Notes: generated from the letters alone by a model not told the origin. 64,000 nucleotides of DNA from Rhodoferax sp. (GCF_018780565.1 NZ_JADMJN010000007.1:1-64000), one strand, 5' to 3'; positions 47,500 to 57,386 are shown, counted from the first letter of the stretch. A program made the numbers and translations.

Positions 47500-48513
47500 A
47501 TGGGTCATCACCCACCAACTCTTGCGCCCCAAAACTCATCCCCGCAACAGATCACTCGGCGTCTGGTGCTGGGTACCCTGTTGACTGCATCCTGGTCCGG
47601 TTGGCTGGGCGGCTGCGATCGTCGCGAGCCCCTGCGCATTGCCGGTCACCCCTGGCCCGGTTACGAACCCCTTTTTTTTGCGCAATCCCAGGGGAAATTG
47701 CCACCAGAACTGGTCATTCAGGAGATGCCTTCTATCAAGGCATCGATCGACGCTCTCAAGGAGGGCCGCGCAGACGGTGCCATGCTGACACTGGACGAAG
47801 CACTGGCGCTGCAGGTCAATGGGATGGCGCTCACCGTTGTGCTCGTTTTTGACGTTTCCAAAGGTGCTGACGTGCTTCTGGCACGCCCTGGCGTGACGAA
47901 ACTGGAGCAACTGCGGGGCAAAGTGATCGGCATGGAATCCAGTGCGCTGGGTGAACTGATGCTGGCGATGATTTTGGAAAATGCTGGCCTCACACGTTCG
48001 GACGTCACACCCAAATTCATCGACTTCACGGAGCAGGAAGCCGCCTGGGCGGGCTCCAATGTGGATGCGCTCATCACCTATGAACCTGTGGCGGGGCGTT
48101 TGGCGGCCAAATCGGCGCACCGCCTGCTGAGTACCCGCCAGTTGCCCGACACCATTTTTGACGTACTTGCCATCAGGACCGAAGTGGCCCAGAAACATGG
48201 CGATACCCTGCGAAAAGCGCTGCGCGCACACTTCGCGGCGCTGGAAGAGTTGCGGCGCAACCCCTGGGACACGGCTTACCGCATGGCGCCGCACCTGGGC
48301 ATCCCGGCGGAAGAACTGATCGACTCCCTGCGCGGCCTGGAGTTGCCCGACATCGTGGCCAATCGCAGCTACCTGGCCCCGAAAAAGGGCCATATGGCTA
48401 CCGTAACGCCCCGCCTGTCGCGCATCATGCAGGCGGCGGGCATTCTGACTGCGCCAGCGCAGGCAGATACGCTTTTCAGCGACGCCTACCTGCCCGGAGA
48501 CGCCTCTTCATGA
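47500..48513 (+). CDS. NMT1/THI5-like substrate-binding lipoprotein, orphan
   Basis: 337 residues. N-terminus RRLVLGTLLTASWSGWLGGC has a lipobox (LGGC) and a twin-arginine-like RR. Mature part resembles the nitrate/sulfonate/thiamine-precursor binding family (RIAGHPWPGYEPLFFAQSQG; IKASIDALKEGRADGAMLTLDEAL; VDALITYEPVAGRLAAK). SD CGGAGGAC precedes the ATG. No permease or ATPase gene is adjacent; instead its stop overlaps the start of a GGDEF-EAL receptor by four bases. It may deliver ligand information to that receptor. Confidence 0.85.
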   Translation: MGHHPPTLAPQNSSPQQITRRLVLGTLLTASWSGWLGGCDRREPLRIAGHPWPGYEPLFFAQSQGKLPPELVIQEMPSIKASIDALKEGRADGAMLTLDEALALQVNGMALTVVLVFDVSKGADVLLARPGVTKLEQLRGKVIGMESSALGELMLAMILENAGLTRSDVTPKFIDFTEQEAAWAGSNVDALITYEPVAGRLAAKSAHRLLSTRQLPDTIFDVLAIRTEVAQKHGDTLRKALRAHFAALEELRRNPWDTAYRMAPHLGIPAEELIDSLRGLELPDIVANRSYLAPKKGHMATVTPRLSRIMQAAGILTAPAQADTLFSDAYLPGDASS

Positions 48514-51140
48514 AACAAACCCTGCGCTGCCTACTGCTCCTGCTGGCATGGCTGAGCGGGCAGGCACTGGCCACCGAAACCGTCACTTTCGGTATTTTGT
48601 CGTTTCGCCCCAAGGCCCAGGCGCAGGCCCAATGGAAACCTCTTGAAAGCTACCTGAATACGTCAGTCTCGGGGCACAGCTTCAAAATTCAGATCTTTGA
48701 TTTCGATGGTCTGCAGGAAGCCATCCGCCAACAGTCGATCGACTTCGTAATCACCCAGCCCGCCGAATACGTGCGCATGACGCACCAGAATGGTCTCTCC
48801 TCCCCATTGGCCACCCTTATCAATATGGAGCAAGGAAAACCGGTTCGCGTGTTTGGCGGCGTCATCCTGACCCGAAGCAAGCAAACAGACATCAACACCC
48901 TGCAAGACCTGCAGGGCAAACGCGTCGCCACAGCCTCGACCACGGGGTTCGGCGCCTACCAGGCCCAGGCCTACACCCTGAGCAAGGCCCATGTGGATAT
49001 AGGTCCCCTGTTGCAAACCGGCTTGCCGCAGGACCTGGCCGTGGAAGCATTGCTTGCCGGCAAAGCCGACGTCGCCTTTGTGCGCTCAGGCCTTATTGAG
49101 GCATTGGCAAGCGAGGGCAAGCTCGATATTTCACAAGTCAAGGTTGTGAACCGTCAAAATTTGCCGGGCTACCCATTCGCCGCATCCACCGCGCTTTACC
49201 CGGAGTGGCCGGTGGTCGCCATGTCTCACATTCCTGAAGAGTTGGCGGTTCGTGTGGCTGGCGCCTTGCTGTCGCTGCCCCATGGTGGCGCAGTGGCGCA
49301 AAGTCTGAAAATTCACGGCTTCACCATCCCGGCTGAATACGAACCGGTGCGCAGCATGATGCGCGAGCTGAAGGTCCCGCCATTTGACGTCCAGGCGCGT
49401 GTCTCGCCGGAGGAAATCTGGCAGCAATACCGCCTGCTGATCGTGATACTGGTGGGGGCCGTGACGGCGGTACTGGCACTGGCCATCTACAGCACCATGC
49501 TGGGCCGTCGCCTGTCATCCATTGCCGATGCCATGGTCGAAGGTCTGTACGTGGTTACCGCCTCGGGCCGGATTACCTACGTGAATCGCGCAGCGCAACG
49601 TCTTCTGGGTTATCAGCGAGAACAATTGCTGGGGCAATCCATTCGAAAATTTTCCCGCAATGGCGAGCATGACCTGCCCGTACGCACCGGGGAAACTACT
49701 TTTGTGACCCGTAGTGGCAAGGTACTTCCTGTGGAGGTGAGTGCCCAGTCCGTTTTCAAACGCGGTCAACTGGTGCAGACCGTGGCGGTATTTGGTGACA
49801 TCTCCGAGCGCAAGGCCCAGACCGAACACATCTACCGACTGGCTTTTTACGACCGCCTGACTGGACTGCCCAACCGACGACTGCTGACCGAGAGAATTGA
49901 CAAAGCCATGGCTGCAGGGCCCGTCACCGGTCAGCAATGTGCCATCCTGATGATGGATCTGGACCACTTCAAGCAACTCAACGACACACTGGGGCACAAA
50001 GTGGGGGACGCCCTGCTGGTTGCTGTCGCCCAGCGCCTGCAAAGCCTGTTTGGCGATCAACGCACCATCGCCCGTCCCGGTGGCGATGAGTTCGTGGTGA
50101 TGCTGGAACTCGTGGCGGTCGACACCCGTCGCGCCGCAGAAGCGGCCATTGAACATGCAGAAAAGCTGGTGGCGCTGTTTCATGCGCCATTCGACATCGA
50201 AGACCAGCTTCATCACATCACCACCAGCGTTGGCGTCGTCCTGTGCAATGAACAGCAGCTGGCAGCCGACGAGTTGCTCAAACGCGCCGACATTGCCATG
50301 TACCAGGCCAAGGCTGCAGGGCGCAACACCTTCCGGCTATTCGACGCCGCGATGGCCTCGCGCCTGACGGAGCGTGCCGCCCTGGAAGCAGAATTTCGCC
50401 AGGCACTGGAGCTCAAACAGCTCATGCTGCACTACCAGGTCCAGGTTGACATCGATGGCAAGGCACGGGGAGTCGAAGCACTGGTGCGATGGCAGCACCC
50501 TGTGCGCGGTCTGGTGGCGCCCGGCCTGTTCATTCCCATGGCCGAGGAGACCGGTCTCATATTGCCCATGGGCCAATGGGTGCTGGAGGAGGCCTGCCAG
50601 CAGATTGCCGACTGGCAAGCGCGCAGTGACATGGACCCGCTGCTGGTAGCCGTCAACGTCAGCGCGCACCAGATTTTTCAGCCCGACTTTGTCGACCGGG
50701 TACGCACCGCGCTTCAAAACAGCGGTGCCAAACCGAGCTTGCTGCAACTCGAACTGACCGAAAGTGTACTGGCCAGAAACATGGAGGACATCATCCTCAA
50801 AATGCGCCAGCTCACGGCCTTGGGCGTCACCTTTTCGCTTGATGATTTCGGAACCGGCTACTCGTCCCTGGCCTACCTGAAGCGATTGCCTTTGCAGCAA
50901 CTCAAGATCGATGCCTCGTTCGTGCGAGACATCCTGACCGATGCCAATGACGCGGCCATCACGCGCACCGTCATCGCGCTGGGACAGAGCCTGGGATTGG
51001 AAGTTATCGCCGAGGGTGTGGAACGCTCCGAACAGGGCGAGTTGCTGCGCCAGCAAGGTTGCCCCATGTTCCAGGGCTATCTGTTTGGGCGCCCGGTACC
51101 TGCAGATGCGCTGGAGGCGCAGCTGCAGGCTAAGGTTTAG
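48510..51140 (+). CDS. PhnD-like sensor with PAS, GGDEF and EAL domains
   Basis: 876 residues. Signal peptide (LRCLLLLLAWLSGQALA), then a PhnD-type periplasmic binding domain to ~residue 290 (VTFGILSFRPKAQAQAQWKPLESYL; IDFVITQPAEY). One membrane helix (LLIVILVGAVTAVLALAIYSTML, ~309-331), PAS (~340-435), GGDEF with RPGGDEF at 524-528, and EAL with VEALVRW at about 656. Both catalytic signatures are intact, so it may make or degrade c-di-GMP. Coupled to the upstream binding lipoprotein. Confidence 0.92.
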   Translation: MKQTLRCLLLLLAWLSGQALATETVTFGILSFRPKAQAQAQWKPLESYLNTSVSGHSFKIQIFDFDGLQEAIRQQSIDFVITQPAEYVRMTHQNGLSSPLATLINMEQGKPVRVFGGVILTRSKQTDINTLQDLQGKRVATASTTGFGAYQAQAYTLSKAHVDIGPLLQTGLPQDLAVEALLAGKADVAFVRSGLIEALASEGKLDISQVKVVNRQNLPGYPFAASTALYPEWPVVAMSHIPEELAVRVAGALLSLPHGGAVAQSLKIHGFTIPAEYEPVRSMMRELKVPPFDVQARVSPEEIWQQYRLLIVILVGAVTAVLALAIYSTMLGRRLSSIADAMVEGLYVVTASGRITYVNRAAQRLLGYQREQLLGQSIRKFSRNGEHDLPVRTGETTFVTRSGKVLPVEVSAQSVFKRGQLVQTVAVFGDISERKAQTEHIYRLAFYDRLTGLPNRRLLTERIDKAMAAGPVTGQQCAILMMDLDHFKQLNDTLGHKVGDALLVAVAQRLQSLFGDQRTIARPGGDEFVVMLELVAVDTRRAAEAAIEHAEKLVALFHAPFDIEDQLHHITTSVGVVLCNEQQLAADELLKRADIAMYQAKAAGRNTFRLFDAAMASRLTERAALEAEFRQALELKQLMLHYQVQVDIDGKARGVEALVRWQHPVRGLVAPGLFIPMAEETGLILPMGQWVLEEACQQIADWQARSDMDPLLVAVNVSAHQIFQPDFVDRVRTALQNSGAKPSLLQLELTESVLARNMEDIILKMRQLTALGVTFSLDDFGTGYSSLAYLKRLPLQQLKIDASFVRDILTDANDAAITRTVIALGQSLGLEVIAEGVERSEQGELLRQQGCPMFQGYLFGRPVPADALEAQLQAKV

Positions 51141-51691
51141 CCGCGAAACTTCACAGCGACTTCGGCCACGCGCTTGCCAAACAGGCGGGCTGTTTCCAGA
51201 TCGCCAGGCAACATTTCTGCTGGCGAGGAATCTGATGGAGACTGCGCCATGGCACCGCTGGACGAGCCCACAAAATTGATGTCGTTGCGCTGGGCCGCCT
51301 TGCTGTTGCTGGGCATCATGCCCGTGCCGACCCAAATGCCGCCATGCTGCATACCCAGAGTGAACAAATAGTGCAGTGTGGACAGCTTGTCGCCGTTCAT
51401 GGTGGCGCTGTTGGTGAAACCGGCAAACACCTTGTCTTTCCAGGCCTGGCTGAACCAGGGTTTGCTGGTCGCGTCAGCAAATTTCTTGAACTGCCAGCTC
51501 ACGGTGCCCATGTAGGTGGGTGAACCCATGATGATGGCGTCTGCGGCGTTGAGCGTGTTCCAGCCCGCCTCCGACACATTGCCTTCAGCATCGATCGCCA
51601 CCAGTTCGGCACCCGCGCCGTCCGCCACGGATTGCGCCATGCGCAGGGTGTGACCATAACCCGAGTGAAAAACCACTGCTACTTTTGCCAT
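51137..51691 (-). CDS. WrbA-like flavodoxin / NAD(P)H:quinone oxidoreductase
   Basis: 184 residues from ATG 51691, which has AGGAG eight bases upstream (a longer frame to 51766 is spurious). Flavodoxin-type FMN motif VVFHSGYGHTLRMAQSVADGA, then IIMGSPTYMGTVSWQFKKFADAT and GFTNSATMNGDKLSTL. It reduces quinones with two electrons, limiting semiquinone stress. Ends overlapping the convergent GGDEF-EAL gene by four bases and follows the pirin gene in the same direction with a 40-nt gap. Confidence 0.9.
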   Translation of the reverse strand: MAKVAVVFHSGYGHTLRMAQSVADGAGAELVAIDAEGNVSEAGWNTLNAADAIIMGSPTYMGTVSWQFKKFADATSKPWFSQAWKDKVFAGFTNSATMNGDKLSTLHYLFTLGMQHGGIWVGTGMMPSNSKAAQRNDINFVGSSSGAMAQSPSDSSPAEMLPGDLETARLFGKRVAEVAVKFRG

Positions 51692-51731
51692 TTTGCTTAC
51701 TCCTGAAATAAAGGGAAAAATTGATGAACTA

Positions 51732-52433
51732 TCAAGCACCGAGGTCAAACACCAGCACCTCGGCATCCTTGCCGTGAGTCAACCGCAATTGGCTCTCGTT
51801 TTCGATCAGCGCCGCATCGCCTGCAGCCAGGACGGCGCCATTGACCTCCAGTGAGCCACGCACCAAATGCACGTAGCGCTTGCGAGCCGGGTTCAGCGCC
51901 AAGTCGACTTTCTGCTCACCATCGAGCAGACCCGCATACAGGCGGGCATCCGCATGGATGGTGACAGAGCCCTGCGCACCATCTGGCGAAGCAACCAGAC
52001 GCAAGGTGCCGCGTTTTTCAGCATCGGCAAAGGTCTTTTGTTCGTAGCTCGGGGTGATGCCCGTCACATTGGGCTCAATCCAGATTTGAAGCAGGTGGGT
52101 GGTCTCGTTGGGCGCATGGTTGAATTCGCTGTGCTGCACACCAGTGCCCGCGCTCATGCGCTGCACATCGCCCGGCGGGATCGACTTGACGTTGCCCATG
52201 CTGTCCTTGTGCGCCAGTGAGCCGTTCACCACGTAGGTGATGATTTCCATGTCGCGGTGACCATGGGTGCCAAAGCCTTTGCCTGCCGCAATCCAGTCCT
52301 CGTTGATCACGCGCAAGTTGGCAAAACCCATGTGCTGCGGGTCGTAATAGCCCGCAAACGAAAAGCTGTGAAATGACTTGAGCCAGCCGTGGTCGGCATA
52401 GCCGCGTTCTTGGGATCGACGTAATGTCAGCAT
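51732..52433 (-). CDS. Pirin family protein
   Basis: 233 residues, bicupin. Signature residues FHSFSFAGYYDP, FGTHGHRDMEIITYVVNGSLAHKDSMGN and MSAGTGVQHSEFNHAPNETTHLLQIWI hold the three His and one Glu metal ligands. Members can act as quercetin 2,3-dioxygenases or redox-sensitive cofactors. Paired with a WrbA-like quinone reductase and divergent from a LysR regulator, a layout that suggests oxidative or electrophile response. Confidence 0.92.
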   Translation of the reverse strand: MLTLRRSQERGYADHGWLKSFHSFSFAGYYDPQHMGFANLRVINEDWIAAGKGFGTHGHRDMEIITYVVNGSLAHKDSMGNVKSIPPGDVQRMSAGTGVQHSEFNHAPNETTHLLQIWIEPNVTGITPSYEQKTFADAEKRGTLRLVASPDGAQGSVTIHADARLYAGLLDGEQKVDLALNPARKRYVHLVRGSLEVNGAVLAAGDAALIENESQLRLTHGKDAEVLVFDLGA

Positions 52434-52518
52434 GGTCCTGCTCCTTGGTGCAAGCTGTTGATGGGTTCAACTGTACGCCCGCCAATGGCTATGGCAGTCC
52501 ATCCGGTTTGATGGCATC

Positions 52519-52535
52519 ATTCAAATTGTTTGAAT
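52519..52535. promoter_or_regulatory. LysR-type box between pirin and the LysR regulator
   Basis: ATTCAAATTGTTTGAAT has 7-bp perfect arms around TTG and contains T-N11-A, the LysR consensus. It lies 15 nt before the GTG of the regulator and 86 nt from the pirin ATG, so it could serve autoregulation and activation of the divergent operon. Confidence 0.6.
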
Positions 52536-52550
52536 CAAAGGAACATTAAA

Positions 52551-53489
52551 GTGCAAACTTCACGCGATGTTTTGACGCCGGACGCCTTTGCCATGCTGCA
52601 GGCGATTGCCACCGCAGGCAGCTTTGCCGCCGCTGCGCGCGAACTCGGTGTGGTGCCCAGCGCCCTGACCTACCGGGTACGCCAGATCGAAGATGCACTG
52701 GATGTGCTGCTGTACGACCGCAGTTCGCGTCAGGCCCGGTTGACCGAAGCGGGTGCCGAGCTGCTGCGCGAAGGTACTCGCCTTCTGGAGGAAATCGATG
52801 CTGTGGCCAACCGGGTCAAGCGCGTGGCCACCGGCTGGGAGCCGCAACTCACGATTGCGGTGGACAGCATCATCGCCAAAGCCACCGTGATGGAACTGTG
52901 TGAGAGCTTCTTCGCGCTCAACCCACCCACCCGCATCAAGCTACGCGACGAAACCCTGTCCGGCACGCTGGAAGCCCTGACCTCGGGTCAGGCCGATCTG
53001 GCGCTGGGCGTTGCAGATTCCACCACGGTTGCCGGCATCCATGGCAAGCCGCTGGGCGATGTGAGCTTTGTTTACGCTGTGGCGCCCCATCATCCTCTGT
53101 CCAACGCCCCCGAGCCGCTCAAGGACGATGTGATACGCCAGCATCGCGCGGTGGCCGTGGCCGACACCATTGCCCGCGGCGCCGGAATGACCTTTGGCTT
53201 GCTGGGTGGCCAGGATGTGTTCACCGTCGCCACCATGCAGGCCAAGCTCGACGCGCAGTTGCGCGGACTGGGCAGCGGTTTCGTACCGGAATGCATGGCA
53301 CGCGCCTACATCGATACCGGCCGCCTGGTGGTCAAGAAGGTGGACCGACCGCAGCGCATTGTGCGTGTCAACTATGCGTGGCGCAGCGCCACCAAAGCAG
53401 GCCAGGGACGTGCGCTGCAATGGTGGTTGACACAGCTCACAAGTCCCGCCACCCGGGCCGCTTTGCTGGAGCGACACCAAGGCGTGTAA
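52551..53489 (+). CDS. LysR-family transcriptional regulator
   Basis: 312 residues from GTG 52551, with AAAGGA eight bases upstream. N-terminal winged helix (AFAMLQAIATAGSFAAAARELGVVPSALTYRVRQIEDALDVLLYDRSSRQARLTEAGAELL), then a periplasmic-binding-like effector domain (QLTIAVDSIIAKATVMELCESFF; SGQADLALGV). Divergent from pirin/WrbA, which it probably controls through the T-N11-A box in the gap. The inducer is unknown. Confidence 0.93.
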   Translation: MQTSRDVLTPDAFAMLQAIATAGSFAAAARELGVVPSALTYRVRQIEDALDVLLYDRSSRQARLTEAGAELLREGTRLLEEIDAVANRVKRVATGWEPQLTIAVDSIIAKATVMELCESFFALNPPTRIKLRDETLSGTLEALTSGQADLALGVADSTTVAGIHGKPLGDVSFVYAVAPHHPLSNAPEPLKDDVIRQHRAVAVADTIARGAGMTFGLLGGQDVFTVATMQAKLDAQLRGLGSGFVPECMARAYIDTGRLVVKKVDRPQRIVRVNYAWRSATKAGQGRALQWWLTQLTSPATRAALLERHQGV

Positions 53490-53526
53490 AGTGCAAGCTA
53501 TACAACAACCATTGGAGATACCGTTC

Positions 53527-54576
53527 ATGACCAAATCCAAACCCAAAAACATCGCCATCATCGGTGCTGGCATGGCCGGCGTCGCATGCGCCCGCACCCT
53601 GGTGCAAGCAGGCCACAAGGTCACGGTGTTCGAAAAAAGTGCGGGCATTGGCGGGCGCATGGCCACACGCAGCACCTCCTTTGGCACCTTTGATCACGGG
53701 GCGCAATATTTCACCGTGCGCGACCCCCGATTTGTCCGCGCACTGGCCACGACACCGGACTTGTGCAAACCCTGGAGCGCCAACACGGTGCGCGTGCTCG
53801 ACGAGTTGGGCCGCGTGGCCGCCGCCGGTTTGCCCGGCAAGGATGCCCATTGGGTACCCACTCCCGGCATGAGTGCACTGGCCAGCCGCTGGGCGCTGCC
53901 ACTGATGGAACAGCACAACGTGGAACTGGAAACCCGCGTCACGCATCTACAGCGCGACGCCTTGAATGGCCATCAGTGGCAATTGCGCACCGAAGGCCCT
54001 GCCGGCAGCACCCATGTGTTTTCCGGCTTCGATGCCGTGCTGCTGGCCATTCCCGCCGAACCCGCACGTTTGCTGCTGAACACATCGCAACACGCAGACC
54101 CATTGGCCACGCAACTCGACCGCGTGGAGACAGCGCCCTGCTGGACGCTTTTGCTGGCCTTTCCGCAAGCCATGCAGCCCGGCCTGACCACACTGGGCCC
54201 CCAGTGGAATGCCGCGCGCAGCACCCACCACCGCATTGCCTGGCTGGCCCGCGAATCCTCCAAGCCCGGACGCAACGCCATTGAGCGCTGGACCGTGCAG
54301 GGTAGCGCCGCGTGGTCGCAGGAGCATTTGGAAGACGACCCCATGCGTGTGCAAGCCAAGCTGCTCAAGGCGTTCTCCGAAGTGACCGGCATCCGCGCCA
54401 CGCCAGCGTTTGTGGACACCCAACGCTGGCGCTACGCCAAGACCACGCAGCCGCTGGGTAAATCCCACCTGTGGGATGCCAGCACCGGCCTGGGCGTTTG
54501 CGGCGACTGGTGCCTGGGGCACCGGGTAGAAAACGCTTTTGTCTCCGGCCTGGAGCTCGCGCTGTCGGTTGCCTGA
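53527..54576 (+). CDS. FAD-dependent renalase-like oxidoreductase
   Basis: 349 residues from ATG 53527 (GGAGA eight bases upstream). FAD-binding Rossmann motif [31 protein letters not shown] at the N-terminus, then [30 protein letters not shown], the renalase/amine-oxidoreductase pattern. C-terminal [25 protein letters not shown] closes the FAD site. Bacterial renalases oxidise isomeric dihydro-NAD(P)H; whether this one does so is not shown. It sits between the LysR gene and gluQRS, 4 nt from the latter. Confidence 0.87.
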   Translation: MTKSKPKNIAIIGAGMAGVACARTLVQAGHKVTVFEKSAGIGGRMATRSTSFGTFDHGAQYFTVRDPRFVRALATTPDLCKPWSANTVRVLDELGRVAAAGLPGKDAHWVPTPGMSALASRWALPLMEQHNVELETRVTHLQRDALNGHQWQLRTEGPAGSTHVFSGFDAVLLAIPAEPARLLLNTSQHADPLATQLDRVETAPCWTLLLAFPQAMQPGLTTLGPQWNAARSTHHRIAWLARESSKPGRNAIERWTVQGSAAWSQEHLEDDPMRVQAKLLKAFSEVTGIRATPAFVDTQRWRYAKTTQPLGKSHLWDASTGLGVCGDWCLGHRVENAFVSGLELALSVA

Positions 54577-54580
54577 CGGC

Positions 54581-55567
54581 ATGCAAAGCGCGGGGACCAC
54601 TTACACCGGTAGGTTTGCCCCCTCTCCCACCGGGCCGCTGCACGCTGGCTCGCTGGTCGCGGCGCTGGCCAGCTGGCTGGACGCACGCGCCCATGGCGGC
54701 CGCTGGCTTGTGCGCATGGAAGATGTGGACACGCCGCGCTGTGTGCCTGGCATGGAACAGGTCATCCTGAAACAACTTGCCGACTGCGGCCTGACCCCCG
54801 ACGAGCCACCCGTGTGGCAATCGCAGCGCACCGGGCTCTACCAGCAGGCGCTGGACCAGCTGGTAGCGCGGGGACTGGCCTACGCCTGTGCCTGCTCGCG
54901 CAAAGACATCGAAGCCGCTTTGGCGCGACTGGGTCGAACCACTGTACGCCACGGCGAACTGGTGTACCCCGGCACCTGCCGCACCGGCTTGCAGGGCCGC
55001 CAGGGGCGTGCGTGGCGACTGCGCACCGACGTTTCAGCATCGTTCGGGGCGAATCCCGCCGTCTCTCCCGCCTCAACAGCTATTGATTCAATAGCATCAA
55101 AAGGCGATCTGATTCATTGGGTCGATCGCCGGCTGGGGCCACAGCAGCAGGATGTTCAGGCCGAGGTTGGCGACTTTGTCCTGAAGCGCGCAGATGGCCT
55201 CTTTGCCTACCAGCTGGCGGTGGTGGTGGACGATGCGGCACAGGGCATCACCGATGTGGTGCGCGGCGAAGATCTGGTGGACAACACGGCGCGGCAAATC
55301 CTGCTGCAGCAGTGCCTGGGCCTGCCCACCCCGCGCTACCTGCATACGCCGCTGGTGTTGGGGGCGAATGGGGAAAAGCTCTCGAAACAGAGTGGTGCGC
55401 AAGCCCTGGATACAACAGATCCACTGGCAGCGCTGAATGCGGCGGCTGGCGTGCTGGGATTGCCTGAGCGCACCGGGGGGATGGGGGAGGTGCTCGGAAA
55501 GTGGGTCGGCGATTGGGGCCTTTCCCCCACCCATGCCCCCTGCCCCTCTCTACAATCCTGTCCGTGA
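54581..55567 (+). CDS. gluQ: Glutamyl-Q tRNA(Asp) synthetase
   Basis: 328 residues. Class I motifs: [20 protein letters not shown] (HIGH-like), zinc ligands in YACACSRKD...VYPGTCR, and [12 protein letters not shown] (KMSKS-like). The C-terminal anticodon domain is missing, which distinguishes it from GltX. It charges queuosine 34 of tRNA-Asp with glutamate. An insert [14 protein letters not shown] is encoded by a perfect copy of the 17-nt element. The stop overlaps the trmB GTG (GTGA). Confidence 0.94.
   Translation: MQSAGTTYTGRFAPSPTGPLHAGSLVAALASWLDARAHGGRWLVRMEDVDTPRCVPGMEQVILKQLADCGLTPDEPPVWQSQRTGLYQQALDQLVARGLAYACACSRKDIEAALARLGRTTVRHGELVYPGTCRTGLQGRQGRAWRLRTDVSASFGANPAVSPASTAIDSIASKGDLIHWVDRRLGPQQQDVQAEVGDFVLKRADGLFAYQLAVVVDDAAQGITDVVRGEDLVDNTARQILLQQCLGLPTPRYLHTPLVLGANGEKLSKQSGAQALDTTDPLAALNAAAGVLGLPERTGGMGEVLGKWVGDWGLSPTHAPCPSLQSCP
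55079..55095. repeat. 17-nt element GCTAY-N7-RTAGC, copy in gluQRS
   Basis: Reads GCTATTGATTCAATAGC, the best copy, with 8-bp perfect arms around one base. Read as Ala-Ile-Asp-Ser-Ile-Ala in codon phase 1, in a loop that looks like an insertion before [10 protein letters not shown]. Confidence 0.8.
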
Positions 55568-56379
55568 ACGAAACAAACCCAACCGACCCCACCCTTCCCG
55601 TAACCACCGAGGGTACCCGCCGGCCGCGCATCCGGGGCAGCATGCCTGAGGGCGTGGCCTATCCCAAGGAAATCAAGAGCTTTGTGCGACGCGCTGGCCG
55701 TACCACCACGGGCCAGGCCAAAGCCTTTGAAGACCTGGGCCCCAGGTTTCTCTTGCCCTACCAGCCCAATGCTATTGATTTTGTAGCTGCCTATGAAAAT
55801 TCCACGCAGGCCAGCGGTCAAAATGACGCACAAAGCCGCCCGATCATCCTGGAAATCGGTTTTGGCATGGGCGAAGCCACGGCCCACATTGCGGGCGTGA
55901 TGCCGGAAAAAAACTTCCTGTGTTGCGAGGTGCATGAGCCCGGTGTCGGCGCGCTGCTCAAGCGCATTGGTGAGCAGAACCTGAGCAACATCCGCATCGT
56001 GGCCCATGACGCCGTGGATGTCATTGACAACATGCTGCCGCTGCAAAGCCTGGATGGCGTGCACATCTTCTTTCCCGACCCCTGGCACAAGAAAAAGCAC
56101 AACAAGCGCCGCCTGATCCAGAGCGCCCTGATTGCCAAGCTCGCGGCACGCCTGAAGGTGGGCGGCTACATCCATTGCGCCACCGACTGGCAGCCCTACG
56201 CCGAGCAGATTCTGGAAGTGCTCAGCCAGGAGCCGCTGCTCAGGAACACCGCCACAACCAGCCACCCCGAACTGGCCGGCTACGCGCCCAAGCCGCATTA
56301 CCGGCCGCTGACCAAGTTCGAGAACCGGGGCATCAAACTCGGGCACGGTGTGTGGGACCTGGTGTTTGAAAGAATCTAG
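55564..56379 (+). CDS. trmB: tRNA (guanine-N7-)-methyltransferase
   Basis: 271 residues from GTG 55564 overlapping the gluQRS stop; ATG 55639 is an alternative. SAM loop [16 protein letters not shown], then [11 protein letters not shown], and the TrmB signature [19 protein letters not shown]. It makes m7G46 in tRNA. Between PYQP and the SAM loop lies a segment [25 protein letters not shown] longer than usual, its first part coming from a 17-nt element. Confidence 0.94.
   Translation: MNETNPTDPTLPVTTEGTRRPRIRGSMPEGVAYPKEIKSFVRRAGRTTTGQAKAFEDLGPRFLLPYQPNAIDFVAAYENSTQASGQNDAQSRPIILEIGFGMGEATAHIAGVMPEKNFLCCEVHEPGVGALLKRIGEQNLSNIRIVAHDAVDVIDNMLPLQSLDGVHIFFPDPWHKKKHNKRRLIQSALIAKLAARLKVGGYIHCATDWQPYAEQILEVLSQEPLLRNTATTSHPELAGYAPKPHYRPLTKFENRGIKLGHGVWDLVFERI
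55771..55787. repeat. 17-nt element GCTAY-N7-RTAGC, copy in trmB
   Basis: Reads GCTATTGATTTTGTAGC. Read as Ala-Ile-Asp-Phe-Val-Ala in codon phase 1, in a length-variable segment before the SAM-binding loop. Confidence 0.75.
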
Positions 56380-56386
56380 GCCCGCC

Positions 56387-57295
56387 TTGTCCGGCGCTTC
56401 TTTTGTACCACCTACCCGCAACGGCGTGGGGCCCAGTTGCATCGGACTGCCTGCGGGGGCATGGCCCACCACCCTGGATTTTCTGGCCGAGCGCTTCCCC
56501 GCCATCGGCCGCGCAGTCTGGCAACAGCGCATGGACCACGGCGATGTGATCGACGAACACGGCGAGCAACTCACGCCCCACAGCGCCTACCAGGGCCACA
56601 AGCGGGTTTACTACTACCGCACTGTGCAGGCCGAGCCCCGCATCCCGTTTGACGAGGTGATCCTGCACCAGGATGAGCATCTCATCGTTGTCGATAAACC
56701 TCATTTTCTGCCGGTAGTGCCCTCCGGCGGCTATCTGAACGAGACCGTGCTGGTGCGGCTCAAGCAAAAGTTGGGCATCGACACCCTTGTGCCAATCCAC
56801 CGCATTGACCGCGACACGGCGGGCCTGGTGATGTTTTCGGTGCAGCCCCAAAATCGCGCCGCCTACAACGCCCTGTTCAGCCAGCGTGCCGTCAAAAAGA
56901 CCTACGAAGCCGTCGCACCGTGGCGAGATGATCTGGCCCTGCCCCTGACCCGTGAGAGCCGCATGGAGGAAGCAGGCCACTTCATGCTGCAGCACGAGGT
57001 CAGCGGCCCGCCCAATGCGGTCACCCACATTGATGTGCTGGAGGTGCTCGGCCCACTGGCCCGCTATGCCCTGAGCCCCGTCACCGGCAAGCGCCACCAA
57101 CTGCGCGTGCACATGGCCGCACTGGGCCTGCCGCTGCTGGGCGATGGCCTGTACCCCATCCTCACGCCGCAGGGCCAAATAGACTACGAACACCCGCTGC
57201 AACTGCTGGCCAAATCTGTGGAGTTCCTGGACCCGGTGACTGGCGAACAGCGGCGATTTGAAAGTCGGCTTGTGCTGCAGGGCCTGGCGCAGTAG
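56387..57295 (+). CDS. RluA-family RNA pseudouridine synthase
   Basis: 302 residues from TTG 56387; a GTG at 56348 would overlap trmB by 32 nt and add residues unlike the family, but cannot be excluded. Catalytic Asp in PIHRIDRDTAGLVMFS; GKRHQLRVHMAALGLPLLGD is the C-terminal signature. HLIVVDKPHFLPVVPSGGYLNETVLVRL is typical of the group. It isomerises uridine in rRNA or tRNA; the site cannot be assigned. Follows trmB after 7 nt. Confidence 0.9.
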   Translation: MSGASFVPPTRNGVGPSCIGLPAGAWPTTLDFLAERFPAIGRAVWQQRMDHGDVIDEHGEQLTPHSAYQGHKRVYYYRTVQAEPRIPFDEVILHQDEHLIVVDKPHFLPVVPSGGYLNETVLVRLKQKLGIDTLVPIHRIDRDTAGLVMFSVQPQNRAAYNALFSQRAVKKTYEAVAPWRDDLALPLTRESRMEEAGHFMLQHEVSGPPNAVTHIDVLEVLGPLARYALSPVTGKRHQLRVHMAALGLPLLGDGLYPILTPQGQIDYEHPLQLLAKSVEFLDPVTGEQRRFESRLVLQGLAQ

Positions 57296-57386
57296 GGTTG
57301 GCGACAGACAGCACAACCTGCACTGCCTAGAATCGCGGCGGGCCAGCCTGCCAACCCACCCACATTCAAAGTTAATGGAGCCAACC

